From assembly GCA_049273855.1 (NCBI GenBank), contig JBASRN010000313.1, forward strand, positions 1 through 64,000: a DNA stretch of 64,000 nucleotides, read 5' to 3'. This DNA comes from Onstottus_B sp049273855 (lineage in GTDB: Bacteria > Acidobacteriota > Blastocatellia > UBA7656). A model generated the notes under the pieces. It was not told the DNA's origin. It did not search any database and saw nothing but the letters and a program-made list of their open reading frames with translations. Of the stretch, positions 1-8,729 are shown piece after piece; within the stretch, counting starts at the first letter, position 1; each line of letters starts with the position of its first letter. The translations under genes and the position numbers were made by a program.

Positions 1-11
1 TAACTGTTCTC

Positions 12-72
12 CGCGTGATCCGTGATCCGTGATCCGTTTATCTCACAGTCACGAATCACGCGTCACGCGTCC
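12..72. repeat. Hairpin repeat downstream of rpsQ (CGTGATC phrase)
   Basis: The left arm (about 13-37) repeats CGTGATC three times. The right arm (about 50-71) is built from the complementary words TCACG, ATCACGCG and TCACGCG. About 17 of 20 positions pair, across a loop of about 12 nt. It is the first of a series of phrase-repeat hairpins in this window and lies between rpsQ and whatever ribosomal gene follows outside the window. Confidence 0.7.
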
Positions 73-77
73 TTTCT

Positions 78-386
78 TCAGCTCGCCTTCTGCACTATCT
101 CGACCACCCGCCAGCGCTTTCGAGCCGAAAGCGGCCGCGTCTCAACTATCTTCACCGTATCTCCGACGTGCGCGCCCAACTCATCGTGCGCCATGAATTT
201 CGAGCGCTTGCGTATGTAGCGGCGGTACTTCGGATGACGCACCTGGCGCTCGACCCGCACGACGACGGTCTTCTGCATCTTGTCGCTGGTGACCAATCCG
301 ACCTTCTCCTGGCGTCGGCGCTTGGGCGCGGATTTCTCCGCTTCTCCGCCTTCCACCGCTTCGCTCAATTCATTCTTATCTTCCAT
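78..386 (-). CDS. rpsQ: 30S ribosomal protein S17 (uS17)
   Basis: Primary 16S rRNA-binding protein with an OB fold. The conserved core starts near residue 28 (KVGLVTSDKMQKTVVV) and continues through RHPKYRRYIRKRSKF to the GDTVKI segment. At 102 residues it is longer than the usual 80-90 because of an acidic N-terminal extension rich in Glu. It is the last complete gene of the S10 operon in this window; 134 bp separate it from rpmC, and that spacer holds none of the hairpin repeats seen in most other spacers of the operon. The call is secure from sequence and gene order. Confidence 0.97.
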   Translation of the reverse strand: MEDKNELSEAVEGGEAEKSAPKRRRQEKVGLVTSDKMQKTVVVRVERQVRHPKYRRYIRKRSKFMAHDELGAHVGDTVKIVETRPLSARKRWRVVEIVQKAS

Positions 387-520
387 ACCAACCCTTCGTC
401 ATCATCTCAAAAACCAAGTTTTCGATGTCGTAAAGGCACCGCCTTCAAATCTCAAGAACCGGGGTGTCCCACGCTCTGAAGCGGCCCTCGTTCGGTTGTA
501 AAACTAAGTTTCTCCACTGA

Positions 521-721
521 TCACTTCGCAGCCGCGATCTGGCGCTGCCGGAGAAGCGTTTTCACTCGAGCGAGGTCCTTGCGAGACTCGCGAAGCTGTT
601 TGACCACATCGGTGTTGCCGAGCGATATCTTGAACCGCATCCGAAACAGCGACTCTTTGAGTTCGTCGATCCTGGCGAGCAGGTCGCTGTCTGAAAGATC
701 TCTCAACTCATCAGCCTTCAT
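521..721 (-). CDS. rpmC: 50S ribosomal protein L29 (uL29)
   Basis: Small 66-residue helical protein that sits at the peptide exit tunnel of the large subunit. The L29 signature is visible: an N-terminal helix with ELRDLSDSDLLARIDELKE, then LFRMRFKISLGN and the DLARVKTLLRQR tail. Its ATG overlaps the rplP stop by 4 bp (ATGA), so the two genes are probably translationally coupled. Length and position in the operon are normal. Confidence 0.97.
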   Translation of the reverse strand: MKADELRDLSDSDLLARIDELKESLFRMRFKISLGNTDVVKQLRESRKDLARVKTLLRQRQIAAAK

Positions 722-1158
722 ACCAGCCCGCCTCCTTCCTGGTCTTTGCGTGAGATGAACTTGGTCTTGATCGGAAGCTTTGCCGCCGCAAGCCTGATTG
801 CCTCGCGCGCGGTCTTCTCATCGACGCCTTCCATCTCGAACAGCACTCGCCCGGGCTTGACTACCGCGACCCATCCCTCAGGCGCGCCCTTGCCCTTGCC
901 CATACGAGTTTCAGCAGGCTTTTTGGTGATGGGCTTGTCGGGAAAGACGCGAATCCAGATCTTGCCGCCGCGCTTGATGAAGCGCGTCATGGCAACGCGG
1001 GACGCTTCGATCTGCTTGCCGGTGATCCACGCGGGCTCCATCGCTTTCAGCCCGTATTCGCCGAAAGATATTTCCGCGCCGCGCGTCGCCACACCGCTCA
1101 TCCGCCCGCGCTGCTGCTTGCGGTACTTCATTCGTTTTGGAATCTTGTATTCAGCCAT
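718..1158 (-). CDS. rplP: 50S ribosomal protein L16 (uL16)
   Basis: Binds 23S rRNA near the A site and is needed for peptidyl-transferase function. The N-terminal signature PKRMKYRKQQRGRMSG, the segment RGGKIWIRVFPDKPITKKP and GKGKGAPEGWVAVVKPGRV are all present. The 146 residues are slightly longer than E. coli L16 (136). It overlaps rpmC by 4 bp and is separated from rpsC by a spacer filled with a GTAGTCC-type hairpin repeat. Confidence 0.97.
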   Translation of the reverse strand: MAEYKIPKRMKYRKQQRGRMSGVATRGAEISFGEYGLKAMEPAWITGKQIEASRVAMTRFIKRGGKIWIRVFPDKPITKKPAETRMGKGKGAPEGWVAVVKPGRVLFEMEGVDEKTAREAIRLAAAKLPIKTKFISRKDQEGGGLV

Positions 1159-1162
1159 TGCT

Positions 1163-1231
1163 TCGTAGTCCGTCGTCCGTCGTCCGTCGTCAGTCGCCCG
1201 CGCTACGGACTACTGACTACGGACTCCCGAC
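1163..1231. repeat. Hairpin repeat between rpsC and rplP (GTAGTCC phrase)
   Basis: The left arm contains GTAGTCC followed by three CGTCGTC-like units. The right arm (about 1203-1228) reads CTACGGACTACTGACTACGG, the complement of the same phrase. The element occupies essentially the whole spacer. Sister copies with the same phrase lie at 4597-4671, 5309-5385, 31317-31430 and 57565-57660. Confidence 0.75.
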
Positions 1232-1233
1232 TT

Positions 1234-1890
1234 TTATGCTCTTCTTGCCTGCGCCGCCCGCCGTATAGTCATCTCTTCGCCGCGGTAGATCCACACCTTC
1301 ACGCCAATTACACCGAACGTCGTATGCGCTTCGGCAAAACCATAGTCTATGTCTGCGCGCAAGGTGTGCAGCGGAAGCCGGCCTTGCAAGTACCATTCAG
1401 ACCGCGCGATCTCAGCTCCGTTCAGTCGCCCCGACACTCGAACCTTGATTCCTTGTGCTCCAAAGCGTTGTGCATTCTCGACCGCGCGGCGCATCGCACG
1501 CCGGAAAGCAATGCGCTTCTCGAGCTGTTGCGCGATCTGCTCAGCTTGAAGCTGCGCGTTCAACTCGGGTTTGTGAATCTCCTGGATGTTGACATAGACC
1601 TCGCGCCCGGTCCGGTCTTTGATCTCGCCTTTTAGCTTGTCGATCTCCGCGCCCTTGCGTCCGATTATGATGCCGGGACGCGAGGTATGGATGATGATCT
1701 TCAGCTTGTTGGCCGCCCGCTCCACGTCGATGTGCGATACGCCCGCGCCGACAAAGCGAGACTTCAACTCCTTCTTCAGCTTCAGGTCTTCGTGCAACAG
1801 TTCGGCGTAGTCCCTCTTCGCAATCCAGTTGGAATGCCAGCCGCGATTGAAGCCTAGCCTGAAACCGTACGGATGAACTTTCTGACCCAC
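1234..1890 (-). CDS. rpsC: 30S ribosomal protein S3 (uS3)
   Basis: Head protein of the small subunit at the mRNA entry tunnel. It starts with the classic MGQKVHPYGFRLGF and has the KH-domain loop RPGIIIGRKGAEIDKLKGEI around residues 70-90. The C-terminal domain carries GRLNGAEIARSEWYLQGRLP and GVIGVKVWIYRGE. Its 218 residues are typical. Spacers on both sides hold hairpin repeats of two different phrases. Confidence 0.98.
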   Translation of the reverse strand: MGQKVHPYGFRLGFNRGWHSNWIAKRDYAELLHEDLKLKKELKSRFVGAGVSHIDVERAANKLKIIIHTSRPGIIIGRKGAEIDKLKGEIKDRTGREVYVNIQEIHKPELNAQLQAEQIAQQLEKRIAFRRAMRRAVENAQRFGAQGIKVRVSGRLNGAEIARSEWYLQGRLPLHTLRADIDYGFAEAHTTFGVIGVKVWIYRGEEMTIRRAAQARRA

Positions 1891-1902
1891 GATTCCTCCA
1901 CT

Positions 1903-1970
1903 TCGAGTTCAGAGTTCCGGGTTCGCTGTTCCGAGTTCAACCCGGAACCACAAACCCAAAGCTCGGAACC
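1903..1970. repeat. Hairpin repeat between rplV and rpsC (GTTCCGGGTTC phrase)
   Basis: Two nested perfect pairings are visible: GTTCCGGGTT (1914-1923) with AACCCGGAAC (1939-1948), and GTTCCGAG (1928-1935) with CTCGGAAC (1962-1969). They cannot all form at once, so alternative folds are possible. The phrase is the same one found expanded inside selB at 40519-40666. Confidence 0.7.
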
Positions 1971-1971
1971 G

Positions 1972-2331
1972 TCATTCTTTCTCCGACTCAACCTCTATTG
2001 TTATGTGGCTCTGCCAGCGGCGCTCGCGATAAGCGCGGCCCATCGGCGCCGGCCGAACCCGCCGGCGATACTTGGTCGGGCCCAGATCAACGGTCGCAGT
2101 CGAAACCACAAGCCGATCCACGTCGATCGCGACATTGAGCTGATCAGCCTTCTGTTCCGCATTGGCGATCGCCGACCGCAGAGTTGTCTCGATCGGTCCG
2201 GCCGCGCGCTTGTTAGTTCCCTTGAGCACCGAAAGCGCATGGTTGACACTGCGGCCACGAATCAGATCAATGACAAGCCGCGCCTTTTGCGGCGACCCCT
2301 TGATGTACTTTGCTACTGCCCGTGCCTTCAT
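1972..2331 (-). CDS. rplV: 50S ribosomal protein L22 (uL22)
   Basis: Exit-tunnel protein of the large subunit. The N-terminus MKARAVAKYIKGSPQKARLVIDLIRGRSV and the C-terminal beta-hairpin region (GPTKYRRRVRPAPMGRAYRE) are diagnostic. Its 119 residues are slightly longer than E. coli L22 (110), with an acidic tail EVESEKE. It follows rpsS by 3 bp, so the pair is tightly coupled. Confidence 0.97.
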   Translation of the reverse strand: MKARAVAKYIKGSPQKARLVIDLIRGRSVNHALSVLKGTNKRAAGPIETTLRSAIANAEQKADQLNVAIDVDRLVVSTATVDLGPTKYRRRVRPAPMGRAYRERRWQSHITIEVESEKE

Positions 2332-2334
2332 GGC

Positions 2335-2631
2335 TTATTTGCCTCCCGGTGCCTTCCTGACCGTCTTATCACTCTTCTCAGGGTGGCCCTTGAACTGCCG
2401 CGTCGGGGAGAACTCACCCAGCCTGTGGCCAACCATGTTCTCCTGGATATAAACCGGGATAAACTTTTTCCCGTTGTGAACGGCGATCGTATGGCCAACC
2501 ATCTCCGGAAAAATGGTCGAGCGGCGAGACCAGGTCTTGTGGACCCGTTTCTCATTAGCCTGGTTCAGCCGCCTAATTGCCACGATCACGTGCTCGTCAA
2601 CGAACGGCCCTTTTTTGATTGATCTTGCCAT
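2335..2631 (-). CDS. rpsS: 30S ribosomal protein S19 (uS19)
   Basis: Small-subunit head protein that forms a complex with S13 near the A/P sites. RSIKKGPFVDEHV at the N-terminus and the TWSRRSTIFPEMVGHTIAVHNGKKFIPV region are the family signature. The 98 residues are slightly longer than usual because of a Lys-rich tail. It is placed between rplB and rplV as in most bacteria. Confidence 0.98.
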   Translation of the reverse strand: MARSIKKGPFVDEHVIVAIRRLNQANEKRVHKTWSRRSTIFPEMVGHTIAVHNGKKFIPVYIQENMVGHRLGEFSPTRQFKGHPEKSDKTVRKAPGGK

Positions 2632-2640
2632 AGTCCTTCC

Positions 2641-2698
2641 GAGTGCTGAGGACTGAGGACTGAGCGCCTTCTGAACTCAGTCCTCATCGCTCAGTCCT
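2641..2698. repeat. Hairpin repeat between rplB and rpsS (GGACTGAG phrase)
   Basis: The left arm AGGACTGAGGACTGAG (2649-2664) faces a right arm made of CTCAGTCCT and CTCAGTCCT-like words (2676-2698). The right arm runs into the rplB stop codon. The spacer is essentially nothing but this element. Confidence 0.7.
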
Positions 2699-3521
2699 AT
2701 TTCTTGGCTCTGCGCACTATGAACTTGTCGGTGCGCTTGTTATTCCGAGTCTTGAACCCGCGAGTCGGCTGGCCCCAGGGCGTGACCGGGTTGCGCCCGC
2801 CTGAAGTTTTGCCCTCGCCGCCGCCGTGCGGATGATCCACCGGGTTCATCGCAACGCCGCGAACCTTCGGTCGCCGCCCAATCCACCGGCTCCGCCCCGC
2901 TTTGCCCAATGAAACGTTGCTGTGCTCAATGTTGCCTATCTGCCCGACGGTCGCGCAGCACTCGATGTTGACCCTGCGGATCTCACCGCTCGGCAAACGG
3001 AGCTGCGCCCAGTCGCCCTCCTTCGCCACAAGCTGCGCGGCGCCGCCCGCTGCTCTTACCATCTGCGCGCCCTTGCCGGGACGAAGCTCGATGTTGTGAA
3101 TCGTCGTACCCAGCGGAATGAATCGCAGCGGCAGCGAATTGCCTGCTATGATGTCGGCCTCCGGACCGGACACCACCGTCTGTCCCGGCTTCAAACCAAC
3201 CGGCGCAATGATGTATCGCTTATCCCCATCGGCGTAGTGAAGAAGCGCTATGTTGGCCGAGCGATTCGGATCGTACTCGATCGTAGCTACACGTGCGGGA
3301 ATGCCGCTTTTCTCGCGCTTGAAGTCTATGATGCGGTATTGGCGCTTCTGCCCGCCGCCGCGGCGACGCATCGTGATGTGGCCATCGTTGTTGCGGCCCG
3401 AGATCCGCTTCTTCGGCGCGAGCAGCGGCTCGTACGGACGATCGCCCGTCAACTCTTCACGAGTGAGGTACGTCTGATAGCGCCGCGCCGGCGATGTCGC
3501 TGTTAGCTTCTTGATTCCCAT
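2697..3521 (-). CDS. rplB: 50S ribosomal protein L2 (uL2)
   Basis: Core 23S rRNA-binding protein required for subunit association and peptidyl transfer. It is 274 residues, the standard length. The N-terminal KLTATSPARRYQT, the central RRRGGGQKRQYRIIDFKR and the C-terminal MNPVDHPHGGGEGKTSGGR loop, with its conserved His, are all intact. Codon use is dominated by GGC (Gly) and CGC (Arg), which contrasts with tuf a few kilobases away. Confidence 0.98.
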   Translation of the reverse strand: MGIKKLTATSPARRYQTYLTREELTGDRPYEPLLAPKKRISGRNNDGHITMRRRGGGQKRQYRIIDFKREKSGIPARVATIEYDPNRSANIALLHYADGDKRYIIAPVGLKPGQTVVSGPEADIIAGNSLPLRFIPLGTTIHNIELRPGKGAQMVRAAGGAAQLVAKEGDWAQLRLPSGEIRRVNIECCATVGQIGNIEHSNVSLGKAGRSRWIGRRPKVRGVAMNPVDHPHGGGEGKTSGGRNPVTPWGQPTRGFKTRNNKRTDKFIVRRAKK

Positions 3522-3531
3522 CGTCCCTCTT

Positions 3532-3613
3532 GAGCGATGAATGATGAACTATGTAATGATGATCTGAAGATCCTGATTCCCCATTCATCGTTTCTCATTC
3601 CGCGTTCATCATT
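3532..3613. repeat. Hairpin repeat between rplW and rplB (GATGAATGATGAA phrase)
   Basis: The left arm carries GATGAATGATGAAC and AATGATGATC. The right arm carries ATTCATCG, CTCATTC and GTTCATCATTTC, the complement of the same short words. It fills the rplB-rplW spacer. Confidence 0.65.
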
Positions 3614-3615
3614 TC

Positions 3616-3945
3616 CTATATTGCGTCTTCGTACATAATCGGCTTCTCGCCCGACTTCAACGTAACAAATGCCTTCTTCCAGTCCGAGCGACGGCCCATC
3701 TCGCGCCGCGACGGAATGCGCTTCATCTTTCCCCGATAGTTTGCGACCCGCACGTCTTCAACCTTGACGCCCAGCACCTTCTCGACCGCTCGTTTGATCT
3801 CTGGCTTGGTCGCGCGCACGTGGACCTTCAGCGTGAGCATCTGCCGCGAGTTGCCTGTTCGCCCCATCGCCTCGGGCTCGTCCTTCATCGTGAGCGCCTT
3901 TTCGGTGATGACCGGTCCCTTGATGACGTCCCAAATGCTTTTCAT
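3616..3945 (-). CDS. rplW: 50S ribosomal protein L23 (uL23)
   Basis: Exit-tunnel protein that serves as the docking site for trigger factor and SRP. The pattern of L23 is clear: SIWDVIKGPVITEKALTMKD at the start, KVHVRATKPEIKRAVEKVL and VEDVRVANYRGKMKR. It is 109 residues with a short acidic and Gly-containing insertion (EPEAMGRTGNS) after the first strand. It lies 11 bp downstream of rplD. Confidence 0.97.
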   Translation of the reverse strand: MKSIWDVIKGPVITEKALTMKDEPEAMGRTGNSRQMLTLKVHVRATKPEIKRAVEKVLGVKVEDVRVANYRGKMKRIPSRREMGRRSDWKKAFVTLKSGEKPIMYEDAI

Positions 3946-3956
3946 CGGAGCTCTCC

Positions 3957-4583
3957 CTACTTGTTGCTCAACTGCTTGTCTAGCTGCGCGGCCGCCTCGC
4001 GCGATAGCGCAAGGTTATCGTGCGTCAGCAAGTCGTACACATTAACCGAACTGGGCGACACGCAAGTCACCTCGCGAAGGTTGCGCGAAGACAACGCAAG
4101 GTTAGCGTTCACCGAATCGATGATAAGCGTCCGCTTATCGAGTCCCAGGGTCGCAAGCGTCGCCGCGAATTCCTTCGTCTTGTGTGATTGAAGCTCGAAG
4201 TTCTCGACGATCACCAGCCCGCCTTCGCGCAGACGTTCCGACAACACCGATCGAATTGCGCCGCGCCGGACCTTCTTCGGAACTCGATAGGACCAATCGC
4301 GAGGCTGCGGTCCGTGCACGTTTCCGCCGCCCTTCCAAAGCGGGCTTCTAATGCTGGCGATTCTCGCGCGTCCGGTTCCCTTTTGCTTCCAAAGCTTCTT
4401 TCCTGAACCGCTGACGTCTCCCCGAGTCTTGGTCGCCGACGTGCCCGCGCGTTGATTTGCGAGATAGTTCTTAACCGCATCGTAGATGAGCGGCTTGTTC
4501 AGCGGGGCACTGAACACATCGTCCGATAGCTCAAGCTCGCCGACCTCTTCGTTTTTCAGGTTCTTAACCTTCACAACAGGCAT
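3957..4583 (-). CDS. rplD: 50S ribosomal protein L4 (uL4)
   Basis: Large-subunit assembly protein whose extended loop reaches the exit tunnel; in enterobacteria it also represses its own operon, which cannot be judged here. The loop signature KLWKQKGTGRARIASIRSP and the following RDWSYRVPKKVRRGAIRSVL are present. The 208 residues match the family. The distance to rplW is very short, while the distance to rplC is filled by a hairpin repeat. Confidence 0.97.
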   Translation of the reverse strand: MPVVKVKNLKNEEVGELELSDDVFSAPLNKPLIYDAVKNYLANQRAGTSATKTRGDVSGSGKKLWKQKGTGRARIASIRSPLWKGGGNVHGPQPRDWSYRVPKKVRRGAIRSVLSERLREGGLVIVENFELQSHKTKEFAATLATLGLDKRTLIIDSVNANLALSSRNLREVTCVSPSSVNVYDLLTHDNLALSREAAAQLDKQLSNK

Positions 4584-4596
4584 ATCTTCTCCGATT

Positions 4597-4671
4597 GGTC
4601 AGTAGTCGGTAGTCCGTAGCCGCGAGCAAGCGGCATTCACCCTACGGACTAATGACTGCGGACTAATGACC
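4597..4671. repeat. Hairpin repeat between rplC and rplD (GTAGTCC phrase)
   Basis: The left arm reads GGTCAGTAGTCGGTAGTCC and GTAG. The right arm reads CTACGGACTAATGACTGCGG followed by ACTAATGACC. The outermost GGTCA/TGACC and inner GTCCGTAG/CTACGGAC pairings close the hairpin. Confidence 0.75.
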
Positions 4672-4672
4672 A

Positions 4673-5302
4673 TCACTGCACCTTCTTGATCAATACGTAA
4701 GCACCGGTCGGCCCCGGCAAAGCGCCGCGAATCATCAACAGGTTGTTCTCGGCGTCAACCGCGACAACTCGAAGGTTCTTGATTGTCTTGCGCTCATCTC
4801 CCATGTGGCCCGCCATCTTGGTGCCCTTGAAGACTCGCGAAGGGTAAGCCGAAGCACCAATTCCGCCGGGCGCGCGGTGAAACATCGAGCCGTGCGTTGC
4901 ACGGCCTCCATGGAAACCGTGACGCTTGACGAAGCCGGCGAACCCGCGGCCCTTTGATTTGCCGATTACGTCTACAAGATCGTTCTCATTGAACATATCT
5001 ACGAGGATCTTGTCCCCGACGCTGGCAGCTTCGTCGCTTGGCTCGACTCGCACTTCGCGAAGCACGCGAGTAGGAGGCACGCCCGCTCTTTTGAAGTGAC
5101 CCTCGGTTGGCTTGTTCACCCTACGAGGCGGCTTCTCCTCCACCAGCCCAAGCTGCACCGCGTTGTAGCCGTCGGTGTTGACGGTTTTCTTTTGAACGAC
5201 GATACACGGACCGGCCTTTATCACCGTCACCGGTGTTACCGTGCCGTCCTCGTCGAACAACTGCGTCATGCCAAGCTTCTTACCGATAATTCCGTTGACC
5301 AT
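4673..5302 (-). CDS. rplC: 50S ribosomal protein L3 (uL3)
   Basis: Early-assembly large-subunit protein. GIIGKKLGMTQLFDEDGTV at the N-terminus and HGSMFHRAPGGIG with PSRVFKGTKMAGHMG near residues 140-165 identify it; 209 residues is the normal length. Where E. coli L3 has the Gln methylated by PrmB (in GQNQ), this protein reads GASA, so that modification site is absent, as in several other phyla. It is flanked by hairpin repeats on both sides. Confidence 0.97.
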   Translation of the reverse strand: MVNGIIGKKLGMTQLFDEDGTVTPVTVIKAGPCIVVQKKTVNTDGYNAVQLGLVEEKPPRRVNKPTEGHFKRAGVPPTRVLREVRVEPSDEAASVGDKILVDMFNENDLVDVIGKSKGRGFAGFVKRHGFHGGRATHGSMFHRAPGGIGASAYPSRVFKGTKMAGHMGDERKTIKNLRVVAVDAENNLLMIRGALPGPTGAYVLIKKVQ

Positions 5303-5308
5303 AATTCA

Positions 5309-5385
5309 CAGCCCGTAGTCCGTAGTTCGTAGTCAGTAGCCCGTATACCCGTCCGTAGCGCCCAGGCTACTGACTACGGCCTATT
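5309..5385. repeat. Hairpin repeat between rpsJ and rplC (GTAGTCC phrase)
   Basis: CGTAGTCAGTAGCC (5328-5341) pairs perfectly over 14 bp with GGCTACTGACTACG (5365-5378). Further GTAGTCC and GTAGTTC units lie outside it. It is the same phrase as at 1163-1231 and 4597-4671. Confidence 0.8.
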
Positions 5386-5392
5386 GAAGAAG

Positions 5393-5719
5393 TCACTTGT
5401 GGTTCTTGCCGAAGGCCTTGATCTCGACATCCACGCCTGCGGGCAAGTCGAGCTTCATCAGCGCGTCAACCGTCTGCGGCGTCGGGTCGAGTATGTCCAT
5501 AAGCCGTTTGTGAGTCCGAATCTCGAACTGCTCGCGGCTCTTTTTGTCGACGTGCGGGCTTCGCAGCACGGTGTACTTGTTCTTCACCGTCGGCAACGGG
5601 ATCGGCCCTGCCACCCGCGCGCCAGTTCGCTTGGCCGTGTCAACGATCTCAGCAGTTGATTGGTCAAGCACCCGGTAGTCATAGCCCTTCAGCCGAATCC
5701 TGATCTTCTCATTCAGCAT
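5393..5719 (-). CDS. rpsJ: 30S ribosomal protein S10 / NusE (uS10)
   Basis: Small-subunit head protein that also acts as NusE in transcription antitermination with NusB. The diagnostic stretches are IRIRLKGYDYRVLDQSTAEI, GPIPLPTVKNKYTVLRSPHV and RTHKRLMDILDPTPQTVDAL. At 108 residues it is of normal length. It heads the ribosomal-protein part of the operon, 95 bp downstream of tuf. Confidence 0.98.
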   Translation of the reverse strand: MLNEKIRIRLKGYDYRVLDQSTAEIVDTAKRTGARVAGPIPLPTVKNKYTVLRSPHVDKKSREQFEIRTHKRLMDILDPTPQTVDALMKLDLPAGVDVEIKAFGKNHK

Positions 5720-5751
5720 AGTCTTGCCTTAACGTCGCCCCTCGCAGTGCC

Positions 5752-5772
5752 CGACAAACTTTCAGCTTGTCG
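5752..5772 (-). terminator. Small hairpin in the tuf-rpsJ spacer
   Basis: Read on the minus strand, CGACAA pairs with TTGTCG around a 9-nt loop, a few tens of bases after the tuf stop. No T-run follows, so it is more likely a processing or attenuation stem than a strong terminator. This is inferred from pairing alone. Confidence 0.3.
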
Positions 5773-5814
5773 AGCCACCCATTCCATCCTCGCGACATAT
5801 TGTTGTTTGTCTCG

Positions 5815-7002
<1,188 letters not shown>

Positions 7003-7090
7003 AACGCTCTCCTGTATTCAGCCTGCGGCCTTTAGCTATGATCAACCTGATACTCTTCGCCCATTCGCATCCTGGCTTGCGCTCACGTGG

Positions 7091-7162
<72 letters not shown>

Positions 7163-7187
7163 CAGCCCGAACAAGCAGTGACGAGAA

Positions 7188-7264
<77 letters not shown>

Positions 7265-7302
7265 CCGTCTTGGAAATCCCTGGTCTCAAACTTGATTTAT
7301 GG

Positions 7303-7387
7303 TGCTGGGGGAAGGATTCGAACCTTCGCAGAGCCTAAGCCCGCCGGGTTTACAGCCCGGTGCCATTAACCACTCGACCACCCCAGC
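7303..7387 (-). tRNA. tRNA-Tyr (anticodon GTA)
   Basis: An 85-nt class II tRNA with the long variable arm expected for bacterial tRNA-Tyr. The acceptor GCTGGGG pairs with CCCCAGC, the anticodon stem-loop is CCGGG-CTGTAAA-CCCGG, the discriminator is A, and CCA is encoded at 7300-7302. It is the first gene of the tRNA-tuf-S10 transcription unit. Confidence 0.96.
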
Positions 7388-7894
7388 ACTCAGAATAAGC
7401 TAAATGAACGTGGCGAGTGCGCAGATTCGCACCGCTTCGCAGCCCGCAAACATCTACGCTGTTGCAACCCACTCGATCACAGCGCCGCGATTCTGGATCG
7501 TCACGCGCGTCTGCCAGCAAAAGACATTCGCCCTGCGCCCCCTCGACTTCAATCAGCGAACCGGGTCCGCAGTGCCTCTGTCAGGGCATGACAGCCACCG
7601 GCAAAAGAAGAATTCTAAGCGCGACAACCGTTCCCAGTCAAGCTCGACCGCCAAAAGCGTGATGTCACCTTCGTTAGTGACGGACTCATTCATTGAAATG
7701 CGGTGAACACCGGCTGGCCCTTAGACGTTTTGCTCGGAGTACGTACGAGATGCTCGCTGAGAAAACAGACAGAGCATCGGCGGGACGAGCCGCGTAGCGA
7801 ATGCCAGTTGCCTGTATAATAGAAACAGCGCGCGCCCGACTAGCTCTTGATGTTGCGCCCGGCTGCTGCGACTCTGGAATGAAAAGGGGGTTCA
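7388..7894. other. Gene-free divergent promoter region
   Basis: About 500 bp between the tRNA-tuf operon (minus) and the VTT-domain gene (plus). I see no credible coding frame. It holds the tRNA-tuf promoter described separately and, on the plus strand, a TATAAT at 7815-7820 that could serve the VTT gene at 7895, although no good -35 lies 16-18 nt upstream of it. Confidence 0.6.
7612..7641 (-). promoter_or_regulatory. Sigma70-type promoter of the tRNA-tuf-S10 operon
   Basis: On the minus strand TTGACT (7641-7636) and TAGAAT (7617-7612) are separated by 18 nt. The predicted start, near 7605, lies about 218 nt upstream of tRNA-Tyr. It is the best promoter match upstream of the operon; I infer that it drives the tRNAs, tuf and much of the ribosomal cluster. 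Confidence 0.6.
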
Positions 7895-8695
7895 GTGCGA
7901 ACAGACGGTTTCGGATCTCGACTAAGGAGTTTTTACAGCAAGCACAGCAAGTTTGTTAACGCCATCGTCATTCTGCTCGGCGCCTACGCGACGCTCGCCG
8001 GCATCGGTGTATTCTACAAACCGCTTAGCCCGGAATCGCTTCTCAGAAAAGAGCACACTGACGCGGTGGCGCGATATGTGTTGAGCTACGGATGGGCGGC
8101 GCCGATCTTCTTCGTCGCGCTCCAGGTCTGCCAGGTCGTCATTCTGCCGATACCCGGACAGGTGATTGGTATCGTAGCCGGATACATCTTCGGCTGGAAG
8201 CTCGGCGTCACCTACACGATGTTTGGCCTCGCACTAGGTATGATCATCGTGTTCACCCTTTCGCGAAAGCTCGGGCGAGGCTTTGTAGAAAAGCTCAACG
8301 GTCCGGAAGCGATGCGCGATCTCGAAACGCTGTTCTCGAGTCGCGACGGTAATTCGGGCGGTTTTTATCAAAAGTCGGCGCAGACCCTGCGCTCGAACGC
8401 GTTGCTGACGTTCTTTCTTTTCATGCTGCTGCCCGGTCTGCCTGACAACCTCGCTTGTTTTGTGGCGGGACTGACCCGCATCCCTGTTCGCCTTTTGTTG
8501 TTGGCGGCGCTGGTGGGACGGTTTCCAGCCGCACTGACCTTGTCACTGTTTGGCGATGGCTGGTCAAAAGCCGAGAGCTCCACAACGCTTCTCGCGCTCG
8601 CGGGTGCAGCTCTCGCTTTGACGGTGGTCTTTCTGTGGAAGAAACAGAGAATCGAAGCAATAGTGAGGAAGGTGGCAGGCTGGTCGGACACATAG
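7895..8695 (+). CDS. TVP38/TMEM64 (VTT/DedA-like) family inner-membrane protein
   Basis: Integral membrane protein of the SNARE-associated/VTT-domain family, members of which handle lipid or metabolite transport across the inner membrane; no substrate can be given. A first TM segment spans residues about 21-41, and the family core includes LPIPGQVIGIVAGYIFGWKLG and FMLLPGLPDNLACFVAGLTR, with a further TM near the C-terminus. The start is GTG with a strong AAAAGGGGG upstream. It runs co-directionally into the Fe-S repair gene, whose ATG lies 34 bp beyond this stop. Confidence 0.85.
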   Translation: MRTDGFGSRLRSFYSKHSKFVNAIVILLGAYATLAGIGVFYKPLSPESLLRKEHTDAVARYVLSYGWAAPIFFVALQVCQVVILPIPGQVIGIVAGYIFGWKLGVTYTMFGLALGMIIVFTLSRKLGRGFVEKLNGPEAMRDLETLFSSRDGNSGGFYQKSAQTLRSNALLTFFLFMLLPGLPDNLACFVAGLTRIPVRLLLLAALVGRFPAALTLSLFGDGWSKAESSTTLLALAGAALALTVVFLWKKQRIEAIVRKVAGWSDT

Positions 8696-8729
8696 AGTGA
8701 ACAAAGACGAGAATTGGATAGGAGGTAGA

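Noticed and set aside
1873..2622. Long open frames antisense to the S10 operon genes
   Set aside because: They mirror the conserved ribosomal genes and have no ribosome binding sites or family similarity; the minus-strand genes are certain.
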